A stretch of 64,000 nucleotides of DNA from Avena insularis (Eukaryota; Streptophyta; Magnoliopsida; Poales; Poaceae): positions 531,882,682-531,946,681 of the forward strand of contig CM042684.1 of assembly GCA_023614405.1 (NCBI GenBank), given 5' to 3'. The notes below the pieces were generated by a model. The model did no database searches. It saw only the letters and a list, made by a program, of their open reading frames with translations, and was not told the origin of the DNA. Positions 1 through 12,243 of this stretch are shown here, piece after piece (within the stretch, counting starts at the first letter, position 1; each line of letters begins with the position of its first letter). A program made the position numbers and the translations under genes.

Positions 1-1361
1 ATCCCAGCATCACGACGGCGTGGTGGTGGTGGTGGAGATGAGAATTCTGCAGGGCTTCGCCTATGCCTATGCAGAAGAAAGGTGGAGGAGAGAGGCGGCT
101 GAGATTGGTTGTTATGATAGGAGGTACAAGAGGGGGCGCCCCCTCCCTTCTATTTAAGGGAGGGAGGCGCGCCTGGGGCTAGGACTCCCCTCCTCCTTGG
201 GCCGGCGGGTTGGGGGGAGGAGTCCTCCTCCCACACGAATCCGTGTATTGCCCCACTTGGACTCCCTTGATCCCTTTCTTGGTTTTCAAGTAAACTCCAA
301 GAAATCCTCTAGAACCTTCCAGAACATTCCGAAACCTTCTAGAATCTCCATACAAACACTCCGGAACATTTCCCAACTTAGAAAATGATCCCCAATATAT
401 GAATCTTATTCTCCGGACCATTCCGGATCTCCTCGTGATGTCCCGGATCCATTCCGAGACTCCGAACATCATTCGGTCTCCAACGCAAATTCCATATCTA
501 CTTAAAACAACTTCGAACCTTAAGTGTGTCACCCTACGGTTCGTGAATATGCAGACATGATGAAGACATCTCTCCGATCAATAACCATTAGCGGGATCTG
601 GAGATCCATAACGGCTCCCACATACTCAACGATGACTTCGTGATCGATTGAACCATTTTATATACGTAACCAATTCCCTTTGTCACGCGATATTCTACTT
701 ATCCGAGGTTTGATCGTCGGTATCTCCATACCTAGTTCTACCTCGTTACTGATAAGTACTCTTTACTCGTTCCATGTTATGTCATCCCTTGTGACCTAGT
801 CACATGCTTGCAAGCTAACTAGATGACATTCCACCGAGAGGGCCCAGAGCATATCTATCCATCATATGGATGGACAAATCCCAATCTTGGTCCATGCGCT
901 TCAACACATACTTTGAGAATACCCAATGACACCTTTATAACCACCTAGTTATGAAGAGGTGTTTGATGTCATCAAAGTACCCATCCGGTGATGGTGATTA
1001 ACATAACCTCATGGTCGAAGGATTAGGTTACTATGCATTTGAAAGCTTATAGCAATACGAACTTAATGACTTGATCTTATGCTACGCTTACTATGGGTGT
1101 GTGTCCATCACATCATTCTCCTAATGATATAACCTTGTTATTAATCACATCCAATGTCCATGATCAGGAAACCATGATCATCAATCAATCAACAAGCTAG
1201 TTCAACAAGAGGCTTACTAGGGACTCTTTTATGTTTACAAAACACACAAGTATTAGTGTTTCCTAATAATACAATTATAGCATGGGATGTAAACATTCAT
1301 CATAAACATAAAGATATAATAATAACCACTTTATTATTGCCTCTTGGGCATATCTCCAACA
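1..1361 (-). repeat. 3' LTR of Copia-1 (partial)
   Basis: Ends at 1361 with the terminal CA seen on the plus strand, which is the TG start of the LTR on the minus strand. It aligns to 6662-8008 with scattered substitutions and short indels. At about 147-175 a GC-rich palindrome flanks TATTTAAG, the likely TATA region. The outer part is beyond the left edge of the window. Confidence 0.9.
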
Positions 1362-1380
1362 GTCTCCCACTTGCACTAGA
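1362..1380 (-). other. Polypurine tract of Copia-1
   Basis: Directly inside the left LTR the minus strand reads AGTGCAAGTGGGAGAC. This purine-rich run is the plus-strand primer of Angela-like elements and fixes the element orientation. The same sequence recurs at 14146 and 30057 in the other two Copia elements. Confidence 0.8.
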
Positions 1381-4300
1381 GTCATTAATCTAGTTAAAAA
1401 TTTGTGCATACATTACCTATGGCTTTCTGGTGTTGTATAGACACTATTGCTAGTGGTAAACATAATCTTCGGATCTAACACTTCCAGGTCCGTGTGTATT
1501 TGCATGTCCTTGCGTCTCTACGCATTACTCATTCTCTAATGAGATGGCATTGTATAAATTTGGTCCTTTGGTGAGACCTTTAGTTCCTTGGGATTAAATC
1601 ATGTTGATACAATTCTCGTACAATGTATCTTCATAGTATTATCCCGCTATGAACCACACCTAGTTTGATAATAAACTACTTGACGCAAATGCCCTCATTT
1701 GCTGCTACAATAGCAGTCATATACTTAGCCTTTTGTTGTAGTATCTGTCACAATGTTTTAACTTTGGTACTCAACCAAATCCGTTATGGAACTTCCTTTC
1801 CATTACATTGTGCCACCCATAGTTTAAATTGAGATAAACTTAATTTGTGACAAAACTAGTATCAATGCAACAATTTACAATGAACTATTTGTCACCACTA
1901 TAATATATTCTTAGTTCTTCCAAAAGATCATAGGAATATCCCTACTATTGTCCAGTGATCATCTTATGAGTCATTCTGGTATATGCTCATAACATTTAGA
2001 GCATAGGACATATCTGGATGTGTACATCTCAAAGAATGATTGATCAAAATATTCTTGTGATTTCACCAAGTGTCAAAATACTTGAATCTCGTGTCAACAC
2101 ACTTGAATCTTGATTCAGTCCTTTCCGTGCGTCAAGAACCTTTCTTGTTGTTTCCATATTGAACTTATTCAACATCTTATCTATGTACATTTGGCAAAAC
2201 CATATTAGCGCCTCAATCTATCCATATAGACATTGATGCCTAATTCTTGGGTTATGCCTAAGTCTTTCATCGAAATGAAATTCTTAACCTGTGTTAATAA
2301 AAGATACATCATTTCTAATCAACAATATGTCTTTCACATAATGTATTAGAAATATGTCTTAGCGCTCCCACTTAATTTCTTGTAAAATGCAAACATCTTC
2401 ATCGTCTCTGATGAAATTAAACCTTTTAACGGTTTCATCACGGTGAAGATTCCAACTCCGCGATGCTCACTTCAACCATTGAAGTTTTGCATACTCTTTT
2501 AGCATCCTTTGAATTAACAAAACCCTTTGGATCGTGTCATGTACACGTCCTAGGTAACCATTCTATTAGAAGAACTTGTTTTGTTTGTTCAACTACCATA
2601 TACCAAAATATATGTAGTGGTTGCTACATTAATCCGTCCAGACTAAATATCGCTATGAAAGATCAAATCTTATCATAGTCAATTCCTTGAACATTGTCGT
2701 AAACTCTTTCCGACATGTCGACTATTTCATAGATGTGAAACATTCATGTCTATTGATTTATAGATCCATATACGACTGTAAGGTCTTGCACCTTTCCAGA
2801 GGGTCTTTCAAATTCAAAGCTTGATTTCTCGTGTATGGAATTATCACAGATTTTATGGCTTCAAGCCACTTAGCAATCGGGGCCCATCATTGCTTCTTTG
2901 CATGTATTCGGTTCATCATTGTCAAACAACAATGATTTAACTCTCAAATCTTGGCATTTGATTACTTACCCGACCTACTTGGTTCAATAGGAACTTAGAT
3001 CCCCGTGACCACAACCTTTGAGGCACGTGAGCCATGAGCATTGTTGCTGCCTCCGGGACACTTACCGATGCTGCGCAACTCAGCACATATTAGCCAAGGT
3101 TCAACAACCTTGTCAAAGTTCTATTGTCCTCCCACTTGACTTTTTACCAAAAATTCCTTCTCAAGAAACTCAACATTCTAAGCGACAAACACTTTTGTCT
3201 TCGGTGTTATGGAGGAATGCCCAATGGTTATTCGAAATAACCTACAAAGACATGCTCATCCGACTTTGGTTGTAAACATTTTACTTATGCCTAGCATACC
3301 AAAAATTTAAGAAAGGACAACCTGGGTTTTATCCCAAACCATGACTTATATGGTGTCATTTCAACGGATCATGATGGAGCTCTTTTTCGATTAAAAAGCG
3401 GTAGTCACTAAAGCTTTAATCTTTAAAATATAATGGCAGTTTTATAAATGACACATTTGATCTTACCATGTCAAACAAGGTTTCATTACATATCTTGAAC
3501 ACTCCATACTCCTATGGTGTTTTGGGAAATGCAAATCCATGGAACGATTCCTCAAATCTTAGGTGTGTTGCTAAACTTGTAACTCAAACATCTTTATGAT
3601 CCAATCATAAACTTTTTATTTTCTTGTTACAATAATTTTCCACTTCATCTTGAAAGTCTTTGAACATTTTCAAATGTTTCATACTTCTTCCTTATTGAGT
3701 AAGTATTTACATATACTCACTCAAATCTTCGGAGAAAGCATATGAAGTTGAAATCCGCCATACGACTACACATAATGAACTATATACATCAATATGTACA
3801 AATTCCAATCAGTTAGTCTCCGTTCCTCTTTTGGCCTACGAACGGAGTTTTAATTATCTCCAGGAAAGTATCACAAGCGTCATTTGATCAAAATCAAAGA
3901 CTCCAGAAAATCCATCAACATGGAGTTTCTTCATGTATCCCTTTCGATATAATTTAAACGGCGATGTCACTTCGCAAGTGATCTTTCAATCATTTGTCTT
4001 GCGACATTTTAGCATTAGTTTTATGGTCGTTATTTCTCCAACCAGACTTGTAAATCATCCATCTATTATGGAATACAGTAATTATTTGAACAACCTTTTG
4101 TCGTCATAATACCTGATCAAAATAACAATTATTCAAACAAATCTTGAAGGCAAGCTTTGATGTTAACGAGCAACACAACAACCCTTTGTTTATTTTTCGA
4201 TGAACATCATCACATATTCTCTTGCTAGTTACTTAGGCCATTGCAGTTCATGAATTGTGTTTTCTTGTATGACACTTCATACCAACCAATTCGGTATCCA

Positions 4301-6337
4301 ATACCGCAGAACCACATTGTTTAACAACCAAGGAATACAGCCATAACATGTATCTTCTATATACCTAAGTTGGACATCTCCAATCTTTTCTTTTCTGCCA
4401 AATATTTTATAGATTCTCTTTCAACAATTCCTTTTCTTTTAAAAGAATCTATCAACATCAATAGTGGTGTCATTCACATGACACATAGTACAAAGTGTGT
4501 ATAGTCAAATACTAATACCTTTGGACTTGCACTTTGAAGTGGATCACCTTCATCAAATGTTTGGCATTCTTTCAAAATTCCATTCTTTAGTAATCTTTTA
4601 GTGTAGTAAACATTTTACTTACATCTTCTATTCATCCTTATCATGACAACTTTCATGATCAAGCTGCTATAGCTTATAAAGGTGAATTGCGAGTATAATG
4701 TTTCTTTTCCTAAACATTTTGGAGGATTAGGACGACTAGCGTCTCCAGCCTTCACAAATTTTCATCAATATGAGGACATATACTCTATCATGTTGTAACC
4801 AACACATTGTTTTAGATATCGCAATACCTTTCACATATGATGGTTTCTGAAACATTGCTTTCAGCTCTTAGATAAACTTGATATTAAAAACAATCTTTTG
4901 AGTATCAAGAATCATGGAGGCAAACATGATACATTAGATACTAACACTGGAATTGTTACTCTTGATTTAATACTGTTTATTAAACTTCACAGAGTAAACG
5001 GAGTTTACTGAAAGTTTGCAACAGGACTTTTAAACTTTAGATTGACACTCAAAACAATACGGTACCAGTTCGTAAAGAAAATATCCAGAATTTCTATAGT
5101 TCCACTATCTCAACTATAACTAAGCGTAAGGTGGTGAACGGATGCCAATGACTACAACAAACTATGCAAATTCACTTTGATTGTGTTTATGATAAATTGA
5201 GTTTGACTAATCCAAATTACAAATGAACTCCCACTCAAAACAACATCCCTCGAGTTGTTTTAGTGATTACACGAACCAAATCCACTACACCAAGTTCGAT
5301 CATCACGTGAGATGATGTAGCTTTAAAGGCGAACAATCAACATGTTCATCATATCATCCATATGACTCATGCTTTACCTTTTGGTATTCCGTGTTCCGAG
5401 ACCATGTCTGTACATGCTAGACTCGTCAAGATTAACCTTAGTTTCTGCATGTGCAAATCTGGCTTGCACCCGTTGTATGCACACGTAGAGTCTATCACAC
5501 CCGATCATCACGAGATGCTTCGAAACGACGAGTCTTAGCAACGGTGCCAACTAAGGACGAACACTTTATTACTTGATATTTAGTGAGAGGGATCATCTTA
5601 TAATGCTACCGTCGCGATCTAAGCAATACAAGATGCATAAAGGATTAACATCACAGGCAATTCATAATTAGTGTGATATGATATGGCCCTTTCTTCTTAT
5701 GCCTTTGATCTCCATCTCCAAAGCACGGACATGATCTCCATCGTCACCAGCATTGCGTCAAGGTCAGTGGCACCGCTTCATGGTTGTCCATCATCACTAG
5801 CAACTATTACAACTACTTGGAATAAAGCTATTACAAGATGAATAGACACGCAGGTCTTAACAGAATTAAAGACAACCATTAGGCTCCTGCCGGTTGCCAT
5901 ATTACAACAAGGATCATTGCATACATCAAATATAATCACAATCACATGATGGCCATATCACATCACAAAACCCCTGCAAAAACAAGTTAGACGCCTCTAA
6001 ATTTCTTTGCAAGTTTTACGTGGCTTGGGGCTTTCGACTAAGAACGGATCTTACCTACGAAACTGAACCACAACGTTGATACAAGTGCTATCAAGTGCAA
6101 AGTGTAGATTTGATCTATACTATGATGGGAGAGACAGACACCCGCAAAGCCACTTGTGCAAAACGAGTTGCACGTCAAGCGTGGAGCAAGTCTCATGTAC
6201 GATGACATGTAATGTTAGCCCGAGCCGCTTCATCCCACCATACCGCAAGATGCAAAGTACACACATAGCAAAAGACGGCACGAGCACCAACAACCTCATT
6301 GTGTTCTACTCGTTACAGCAGATCTACGCATAGACAA
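1381..6337 (-). pseudogene. Copia-1 internal region: decayed gag-pol and 5' leader
   Basis: About 5 kb, the usual interior size for this group, but with no ORF above about 85 codons. The reverse-transcriptase part is recognisable on the minus strand at about 2150-2700. The stretch near the primer site (about 5230-6337) matches the leader of the other two Copia copies, including the sequence near 5690-5730. The rest (about 2700-5230) should hold RNA-binding gag, protease and integrase remnants, but I could not place their domains. Stops and frame breaks are frequent in all frames. Confidence 0.7.
2150..2700 (-). pseudogene. Copia reverse transcriptase remnant (Copia-1)
   Basis: Minus-strand translation in pieces gives segments typical of Ty1/Copia RT: ASRSWNLHRDETVKRFNFIR, then YVKDILLIRND, where the family usually has YVDDILLIGND. 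The first catalytic Asp of the YVDD box is Lys (codon AAA, plus-strand 2333-2335). A TGA stop lies at 2467-2469, where the family usually has Gln before ASRSWN. Both defects also occur in Copia-2. The enzyme copies element RNA into DNA in virus-like particles; this copy cannot encode a working product. Confidence 0.8.
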
Positions 6338-6350
6338 GGCTCGATACCAG
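6338..6350 (-). other. Primer binding site of Copia-1
   Basis: The minus strand reads TGGTATCGAGCC directly after the 5' LTR end. It differs slightly from TGGTATCAGAGC, the usual site for initiator-Met tRNA in Copia elements, consistent with age. Confidence 0.75.
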
Positions 6351-8008
6351 CGATGGGTTCGTAGCATGGAAAACAAAAATTTCTACCGCAGACGAACAAA
6401 ACCCAGATCTAATCTAGACAAAAGCCAAGATATAATCTATTAGACATGAGCAACGAGATAGATCGGTACTAACCCTCGTAGAACCAAAAGCGTTACGAGA
6501 TTAGATCTCGTGGATGATGTAGTCGATCACTTGCCGATCTCAAGATCGTGTGGACGATCCTTCGTGCGCAGCGTTCGGCGGCGCTTCGAGACGGTCACAC
6601 ATGCGGTCGCGGACCTTCCTCTCCCGTTCAATGACGGTGAGGTAGTAGATCTTCTCCACGGAATCCCAGCAGCCGACGGCATGGTGGTGGTGGTGGAGAT
6701 GAGAATTCTGCGAGCTTCGCCTATGCACTGTCAGAAGAAAGGTGGAGGAGAGGCTGAGATTGGTTGTTATGATAGGAGGTACAGAGGCGCCTCCCTTCTA
6801 TTTAAGGGAGGGAGGCGCTGGGGAGGAGTCTAGTAGGACTCCCTCCTCCTGGGCGGGTTGGGGGGAGGAGTCCTCCTCCCCCACGAATCCGTGTATTGCC
6901 CCACTTGGATTCCCTTGATCCCTTTCTTGGTTTTCAAGTATACTCCAAGAAATCCTCTAGAACCTTCCAGAACATTCCGAAACCTTCTAGAATCTCCATA
7001 CAAACACTCCGAAACATTTCCCAACTTAGAAAATGATCCCCAATATATGAATCTTATTCTCCAGACCATTCCGGATCTCCTCGTGATGTCCCAGATCCAT
7101 TCCGAGACTCTGAACATCATTCGGTCTCCAACGCAAATTCCATATCTACTTAAAACAACTTCGAACCTTAAGTGTGTCACCCTACGGTTCGTGAATATGC
7201 AGACATGATGAAGACATCTCTCCGATCAATAACCATTAGCGGGGTCTGGAGATCCATAACGGCTCCCACATACTCAACGATGACTTCATGATCGATTGAA
7301 CCATTTTACATACGAAACCAATTCCCTTTGTCACACGATATTCTACTTATCCGAGGTTTGATCGTCGGTATCTCCATACCTAGTTCTACCTCGTTACTGA
7401 TAAGTACTCTTTACTCGTTCCATGTTATGTCATCCCTTATGACCTAGTCACATGCTTGCAAGCTAACTAGATGACATTCCACCGAGAGGGCCCAGAGCAT
7501 ATCTATCCGTCATATGGATGGACAAATCCCAATCTTGGTCCATGCGCTTCAACACATACTTTCAGAATACCCAATGACACCTTTATAACCACCCGATTCT
7601 GAGCGGTGTTTGATGTCATCAAAGTACCCATCCGGTGATGGTGATTAACATAACCTCATGGTCGAAGGATTAGGTTACTATGCATTTGAAAGCTTATAGC
7701 AATACGAACTTAATGACTTGATCTTATGCTACGCTTACTATGGGTGTGTGTCCATCACATCATTCTCCTAATGATATAACCTTGTTATTAATCACATCCA
7801 ATGTCCATGATCAGGAAACCATGATCATCAATCAATCAACAAGCTAGTTCAACAAGAGGCTTACTAGGGACTCTTTTATGTTTACAAAACACACAAGTAT
7901 TAGTGTTTCCTAATAATACAATTATAGCATGGGATGTAAACATTCATCATAAACATAAAGATATAATAATAACCACTTTATTATTGCCTCTTGGGCATAT
8001 CTCCAACA
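6351..8008 (-). repeat. 5' LTR of Copia-1 (complete, about 1658 bp)
   Basis: The left end is CG in place of the expected TG, next to the primer site. The right end is CA at 8008. On the minus strand a TTAAATAG box inside a GC-rich inverted repeat near 6785-6820 is the best core-promoter candidate. The base after the LTR starts Gypsy gag sequence, so TATGC (8009-8013) is one copy of the expected 5-bp target duplication. The other copy is outside the window. Confidence 0.9.
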
Positions 8009-10165
8009 TATGCCTCCTCCGGCTATCCTCGTGAGCAGCCGCAGGAACTGGCCACCAGACCCAACAATGCTAATCCCGCAAATCTACCGCCACCAGCATC
8101 TACGTCTACGGCCGCCCAAATCACTCCACCAGATAGAGTGATGTACGACTACTTGCTCATCGAGCCCATGACTATGGCCCATATCCGGAACATCATCCAG
8201 CTCGATGAGAAGCGCCAGCAACTTCTGGAGGAGGCACATGCCATCGCGGAGCAAGGTGCAAAGCTAGATCGAGATCTGGCCAGGGCACAAAAATCAATCG
8301 AGGCGGCCAAAGCCATGGAGACTAAGTACAAGAACCTGCTCAAGCAGCAGAAGAACAAGAAAGCTCCAGCACACGTTTTCAATGATCTCGGCGTACAGCG
8401 TAACTTGGGGTGGGCTCTGACAAAGCCGACACAAGCTAAGCCTTACATTGACAAATAGGGAAAGCAAGTCATGCCAACGCCCGCCCTCAACATGGCCGTC
8501 GCCAAGACTCTACTGGAGCAGGATAGATCGCCTGAGGCCCTGGACCAGGTCTATGACCTCGTCGCCAAGGCTATCAAACAACAAGAAAAGGCCACCTCTC
8601 AGAGGCTAGAGTCTGACACGTCATATTGTCAGTCTAGAGCTCCCAGTTAGCCCAGGGTAAGATCTCCTCATGATGTCGGATCTCAAATGGGTTCATCAGA
8701 GCGAAGACAGAGGGAGGCACGCAATAGGACTGACTTTATCCCCATATCCTCCATCCACGGAGGAAATGCTCATCCCCCGCGTTCGCCCCCACCGCCCCAT
8801 CATCCCCGGCATCACGAAGACCCAAAGGCTCACCATCGCACGAGCATGCCCCCACCTAGACGCCCCTAGGGAGTCATCGTCATCCGCGATAATGTGGAGC
8901 AGCCTCGGTGTGACGGATAGCATAGTGGCAACCATGGGCACAGGAGTAGGTTGCACCATGACCCTCCGCGCCCGGCAAGCAACCGCGACAGGCATGAGGG
9001 GTCACAGGAGGGAAACAACAAGAAGGCTAACCCACCGCCACCTCCACCATTGTTGCCACCCAACAACCACCATGGCGGAGGAGGACCGCGTCGTTCACGC
9101 AGCCTCTCCCATGGCGACGACAAGAACAAAGCAAAACCGGAGCCGTATGATGCGTGTTCAGGCCTGGACAAAATCTGCGAGGCCCGGGAAGGACAATACC
9201 TGGGACCACGTTGCTTTGGCCCAGTGATACGGGCCACAACTTACCCCAAAGGTTTCCGGATTGACAAGACGATCAATCCCTATGACGGAACTGCCCGACC
9301 AGCTACGTAGTTGCAAGATTACAGTGAAGCGGCCGAGATCACAGGGGGCAACCCCAATGTCTCCGTCAAGTACCTCCCACTGATGTTGACGGGTACCACC
9401 CGCCAGTGGATCGATGACTTGCCGGACAAGTCCATATGCAATTGGTTGGACATGCACGAAGCGTTCACCAAGAATTTCGAGAGTACGTGTAAACGTCCCT
9501 ACACTGTCGATGACCTACAACAGGTGCATCCAGAAAAGGACGAGTCATCTTGGGCCTACCTCTCCTGTTGGCTGGACATGAAAAATTCCTGCATCGATGG
9601 CTTGGAAAAGGGAACTTTGCTCTGGCATACATTGAAGCGCCTGCAAGACAATCACAAGATGGACCTCAATTAGATGATCTCCTTGGCCAGTGAGTTTGCG
9701 GCCGCTGATGACGATGCTCGTGGCTCTCTGCCGGCAATAGCTATACCAACCCAAGCCAAGAGGAACAACAACAATAAGCATAAGAATCCACCAGAAGAAA
9801 AGCCAACCTCCGACATGGTCACCATGACGTTCGTAGGCAGAGGCAAAGGCGGACAACGTGGCCGAGGCCGGGGGGGCTGGTCGTGGGTAGCAGGACGGTA
9901 GTGACACTACCCCAACAGCTCCCCATGTTCCCCATACATACGAGGAGTACCACGATATGCCATGCTTCGTACACCTCGATGCTAATGGAAAAGCCAGTCA
10001 CACCAACCGCCAACGCAAGTTTGTCAACGATCTCAAGGAGGACCCGGAGTCCGGCTACAAGCGAAGCCAGAAGAACCGACCGTGAGGCAAGGACAAAGGG
10101 AAGAAGAAGGAAGAGGAGTCCAAGGACTCAAGTGACATGGACAAGGATGTAGAACCCAAGCACGC
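8009..10165 (+). pseudogene. Gypsy gag polyprotein, disrupted
   Basis: One reading frame (frame of 8009-9870) carries a Gln/Lys/Glu-rich segment with coiled-coil character (about 8150-8400), a His/Pro/Arg-rich linker (about 8690-9110) and a retrotransposon gag core (about 9240-9670) with YLPLMLTGTTRQWIDDLP and a DLQQV motif, then an Arg/Gly-rich stretch. In-frame TAG stops occur at 8456, 8648, 8867, 8918, 9308 and 9671. A frame shift in the G run at about 9870-9876 moves the frame, after which TAG at 9888 and TGA at 10083 follow. The core forms the particle shell. The start lies upstream, cut off by Copia-1. Confidence 0.85.
10161..10165. repeat. Target-site duplication of Athila-1, left copy (CACGC)
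   Basis: CACGC directly precedes the TGATGA start of the left LTR and recurs at 27913-27917 directly after the right LTR. It is a perfect 5-bp duplication, as made by LTR-retrotransposon integrases. Confidence 0.95.
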
Positions 10166-11589
10166 TGATGATTGAAAGTGCACCAAATCATTTGTAGCTA
10201 GTTTTGAAATAAAGATATCGATCCCACAGGGAGCGGGAGTTCTGAAGTCTAATAACTCTTGAATTAAATACTGAAATAGTAATGCTAAATAACGTTCTAA
10301 GTAACAAGATAAAATGTGAGTTTAATGTAAAAAGGTATTTTTGGGTTTTTGGTATAAGAGAACAATAAATAAAGTAAAACAAACTGAATGTAGAAAGTAA
10401 GTATCGTGTATGTAAAAGAGATGTGAAACTGCAATGGGGAAAAGTGTTCTCAGGGAGTAGCAGATACACCTCTATCATTATAAAGGGTTTAAGGTAAAGA
10501 TTATTATCATGAACATTCTCAACTATCTATGTGTGGGAGGAACTCCGTAATTGGACGAATAGGCAGCAACCGCTGCTCACATCATCCTCATAACCACAAC
10601 AGACATCAATCGACATCAATCGAATTACTGCGCTATTAAGGGACTTTACCCCGTAGGATGTATCCCATGGCATCGACAATGTTCTGTGAGTTTCCTCGGT
10701 TCCCAAGTTAATACATAAGGGATGCCAACAGCTTGATAGTCACTGTAAGTGGTAGCATTCCTCCGTCTACCAACAAGTCCTCACAAGAGGCAAATATTGA
10801 GAGGTCGACTTCTCCCAATATCAAGATGAAGACAATCTAACACATGGTCACAACGATGAATATCATAATAAACTTTATCTTATTTCAATCTCATGCTAGG
10901 GTTTCCCCATCTCCCCAAGAACTAATGATCTACTCAGACATGGAGGCAATCAACATCATGGCAAAAACAATGGAATCTATCATAGATGAATAGTACTTGT
11001 ATAAATCCACAACGAGTATGGAAATTACAACAAGATCTAGACAAGATGTAGATGGGATGGATGGAGATGGTGCTGATGCAGCAGTTGATGATGAAGATCA
11101 ATACCTTAGCCTTCCGGATCTGCGTAGGGTGAAGATGGATCCCCGGTGGATGAGTTCCCCCTCCAGATCCCTTCCGGAGGTGAGGTTTCTGTGATTTCTG
11201 GTCGTTCTGTATGTCGTCTCTCCTTTCCGATTGCACGGGGCGAAACTATTTAAGGAGACGGTGGTGGTGGCAACTATATGGCAGGAACTATACGGCCGGA
11301 ATTTTTCGTCCCGCCGTATAGTTGGTCGTTAAACCTTCTACCTCCTGCGATCACCGCGGGTTTTCTTCTGGTGTTATTGATATTTCTCAATTTAGCGATT
11401 TACGCTGTTTTTGACTCCTTTTCGCTCCAGTACAACTGTTCTAAGAATTGTGTCCATCGTATCCATCATCTGTCCTGATCCTGGTGAAAATAGACATAAA
11501 AGATGCGCGGAAACGCCATAAAATACAAAGATCCTACTACTACAGTGCAAAATAATAATCTAAAACATGATGCAAATATGCACTCATCA
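10166..11589 (-). repeat. 3' LTR of Athila-1
   Basis: It matches 26475-27912 over its full length with small differences. On the minus strand the likely TATA box is CCTTAAATAG (11247-11256). A hairpin of the AACTATACGGC type lies just upstream of it at 11286-11323, read on the plus strand. The AT-rich half (10166-10500) is the U5-side end. Confidence 0.92.
11286..11323 (+). promoter_or_regulatory. TATACGG hairpin in the U3 of the Athila-1 3' LTR
   Basis: An inverted repeat with arms AACTATACGGC and GCCGTATAGTT closes a short A/T-rich loop. It is followed by GGTCGTTAAACCTTCT, which is shared with every other copy. It lies about 30 bp upstream, in the element sense, of the TATA-like box. The matching copy in the other LTR is 27609-27646 with slightly decayed arms. 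A regulatory role is inferred from position only. Confidence 0.6.
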
Positions 11590-11627
11590 ACTTCCCCAAG
11601 CTTAGACTCTTGCTCGTCCCGAGCAAG
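11590..11627 (-). other. Athila-1 polypurine tract with adjacent hairpin
   Basis: On the minus strand CTAAGCTTGGGGAAGT (11590-11605) abuts the 3' LTR and is the polypurine tract. Just upstream in the element sense, 11609-11627 is a perfect 8-bp stem, CTTGCTCG/CGAGCAAG, with a 3-nt loop. Athila-2 has the same arrangement and Athila-NA a weaker form. Confidence 0.8.
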
Positions 11628-12243
11628 GTTAGCTTAATGGATGTGATTCTCATATTCATGAAGCTGAGTCGATAAAATAAATGAGGCAGTTGCAGCATGT
11701 ATTTATCATATATGATACATAGGAATAAGTTCATGAATAGTACCTTACTCGAACCATCCGAATAATATTAGTAGGCTTCCACACCTTAGCATTTAACAGT
11801 TCACAAAAGATTACTCTCAATATGATGTAAAAGTGTTTAGTTCGACCGAATGAGTTAGCGAGGTAGTCCCAAGTGTTTTAGGATTAGCATAATCACTTGG
11901 GATTTAAAATCTCAAACGTTCGTTTGTCTCACCACAAGATAGTGGCTTATGCCTATTTGCTCTTTGCACATTTTCTTTTCTCTTTCTTTCTTTATGCTCA
12001 CACTTTTGTTTAAGTGTTGTGCAAAGGAGCTAGCCATACATTTCACTTCATGTGGGAATTCAAAGTTTAACGATCTCAATTATCAAATTCTATTTGTATA
12101 TGAAGCATCTTTATAGCTTGAATATCTACCTTGTCTTGTTCTCACTCTAATTTGATAGCATTTTTAATTTTCCTTTGTTCAAGGTTTCTTTCTTAACTTA
12201 ACTGATTATATAAATTTTTTCTTTGTAAATCAAACCATCAACT
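11628..12243 (-). other. Athila-1 3' noncoding region, distal part
   Basis: About 600 bp of AT-rich sequence without a credible ORF, between the PPT hairpin and the inserted Copia-2. It continues at 21082-21457 on the other side of Copia-2. The start (GCTTAATGGATGTGAT near 11632) is shared with Athila-NA at about 38321-38335. Confidence 0.7.

Larger units (their letters stand above)
1..8008 (-). mobile_element. Copia-1: Angela/BARE-like LTR retrotransposon, left end cut by the window
   Basis: Two LTR copies flank a 5-kb interior. The right LTR (6351-8008) is complete and the left copy (1-1361) matches it from about 6662 on, so the rest lies off the window. Next to the left LTR is a minus-strand polypurine tract and next to the right LTR a primer site like the 3' end of initiator-Met tRNA, so the element reads leftward. 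The LTR start on the minus strand, TGTTGGAGATATGCCC, resembles the Angela/WIS/BARE group of cereals (family knowledge). The interior holds only a decayed pol. It interrupts the gag of a Gypsy element, which begins at 8009. Confidence 0.9.

Noticed and set aside
179..532. 117-codon minus-strand ORF and its counterpart at 6830-7180
   Set aside because: Both are the same stretch of Copia-1 LTR with no coding motif. They are open by chance in a GC-rich region.
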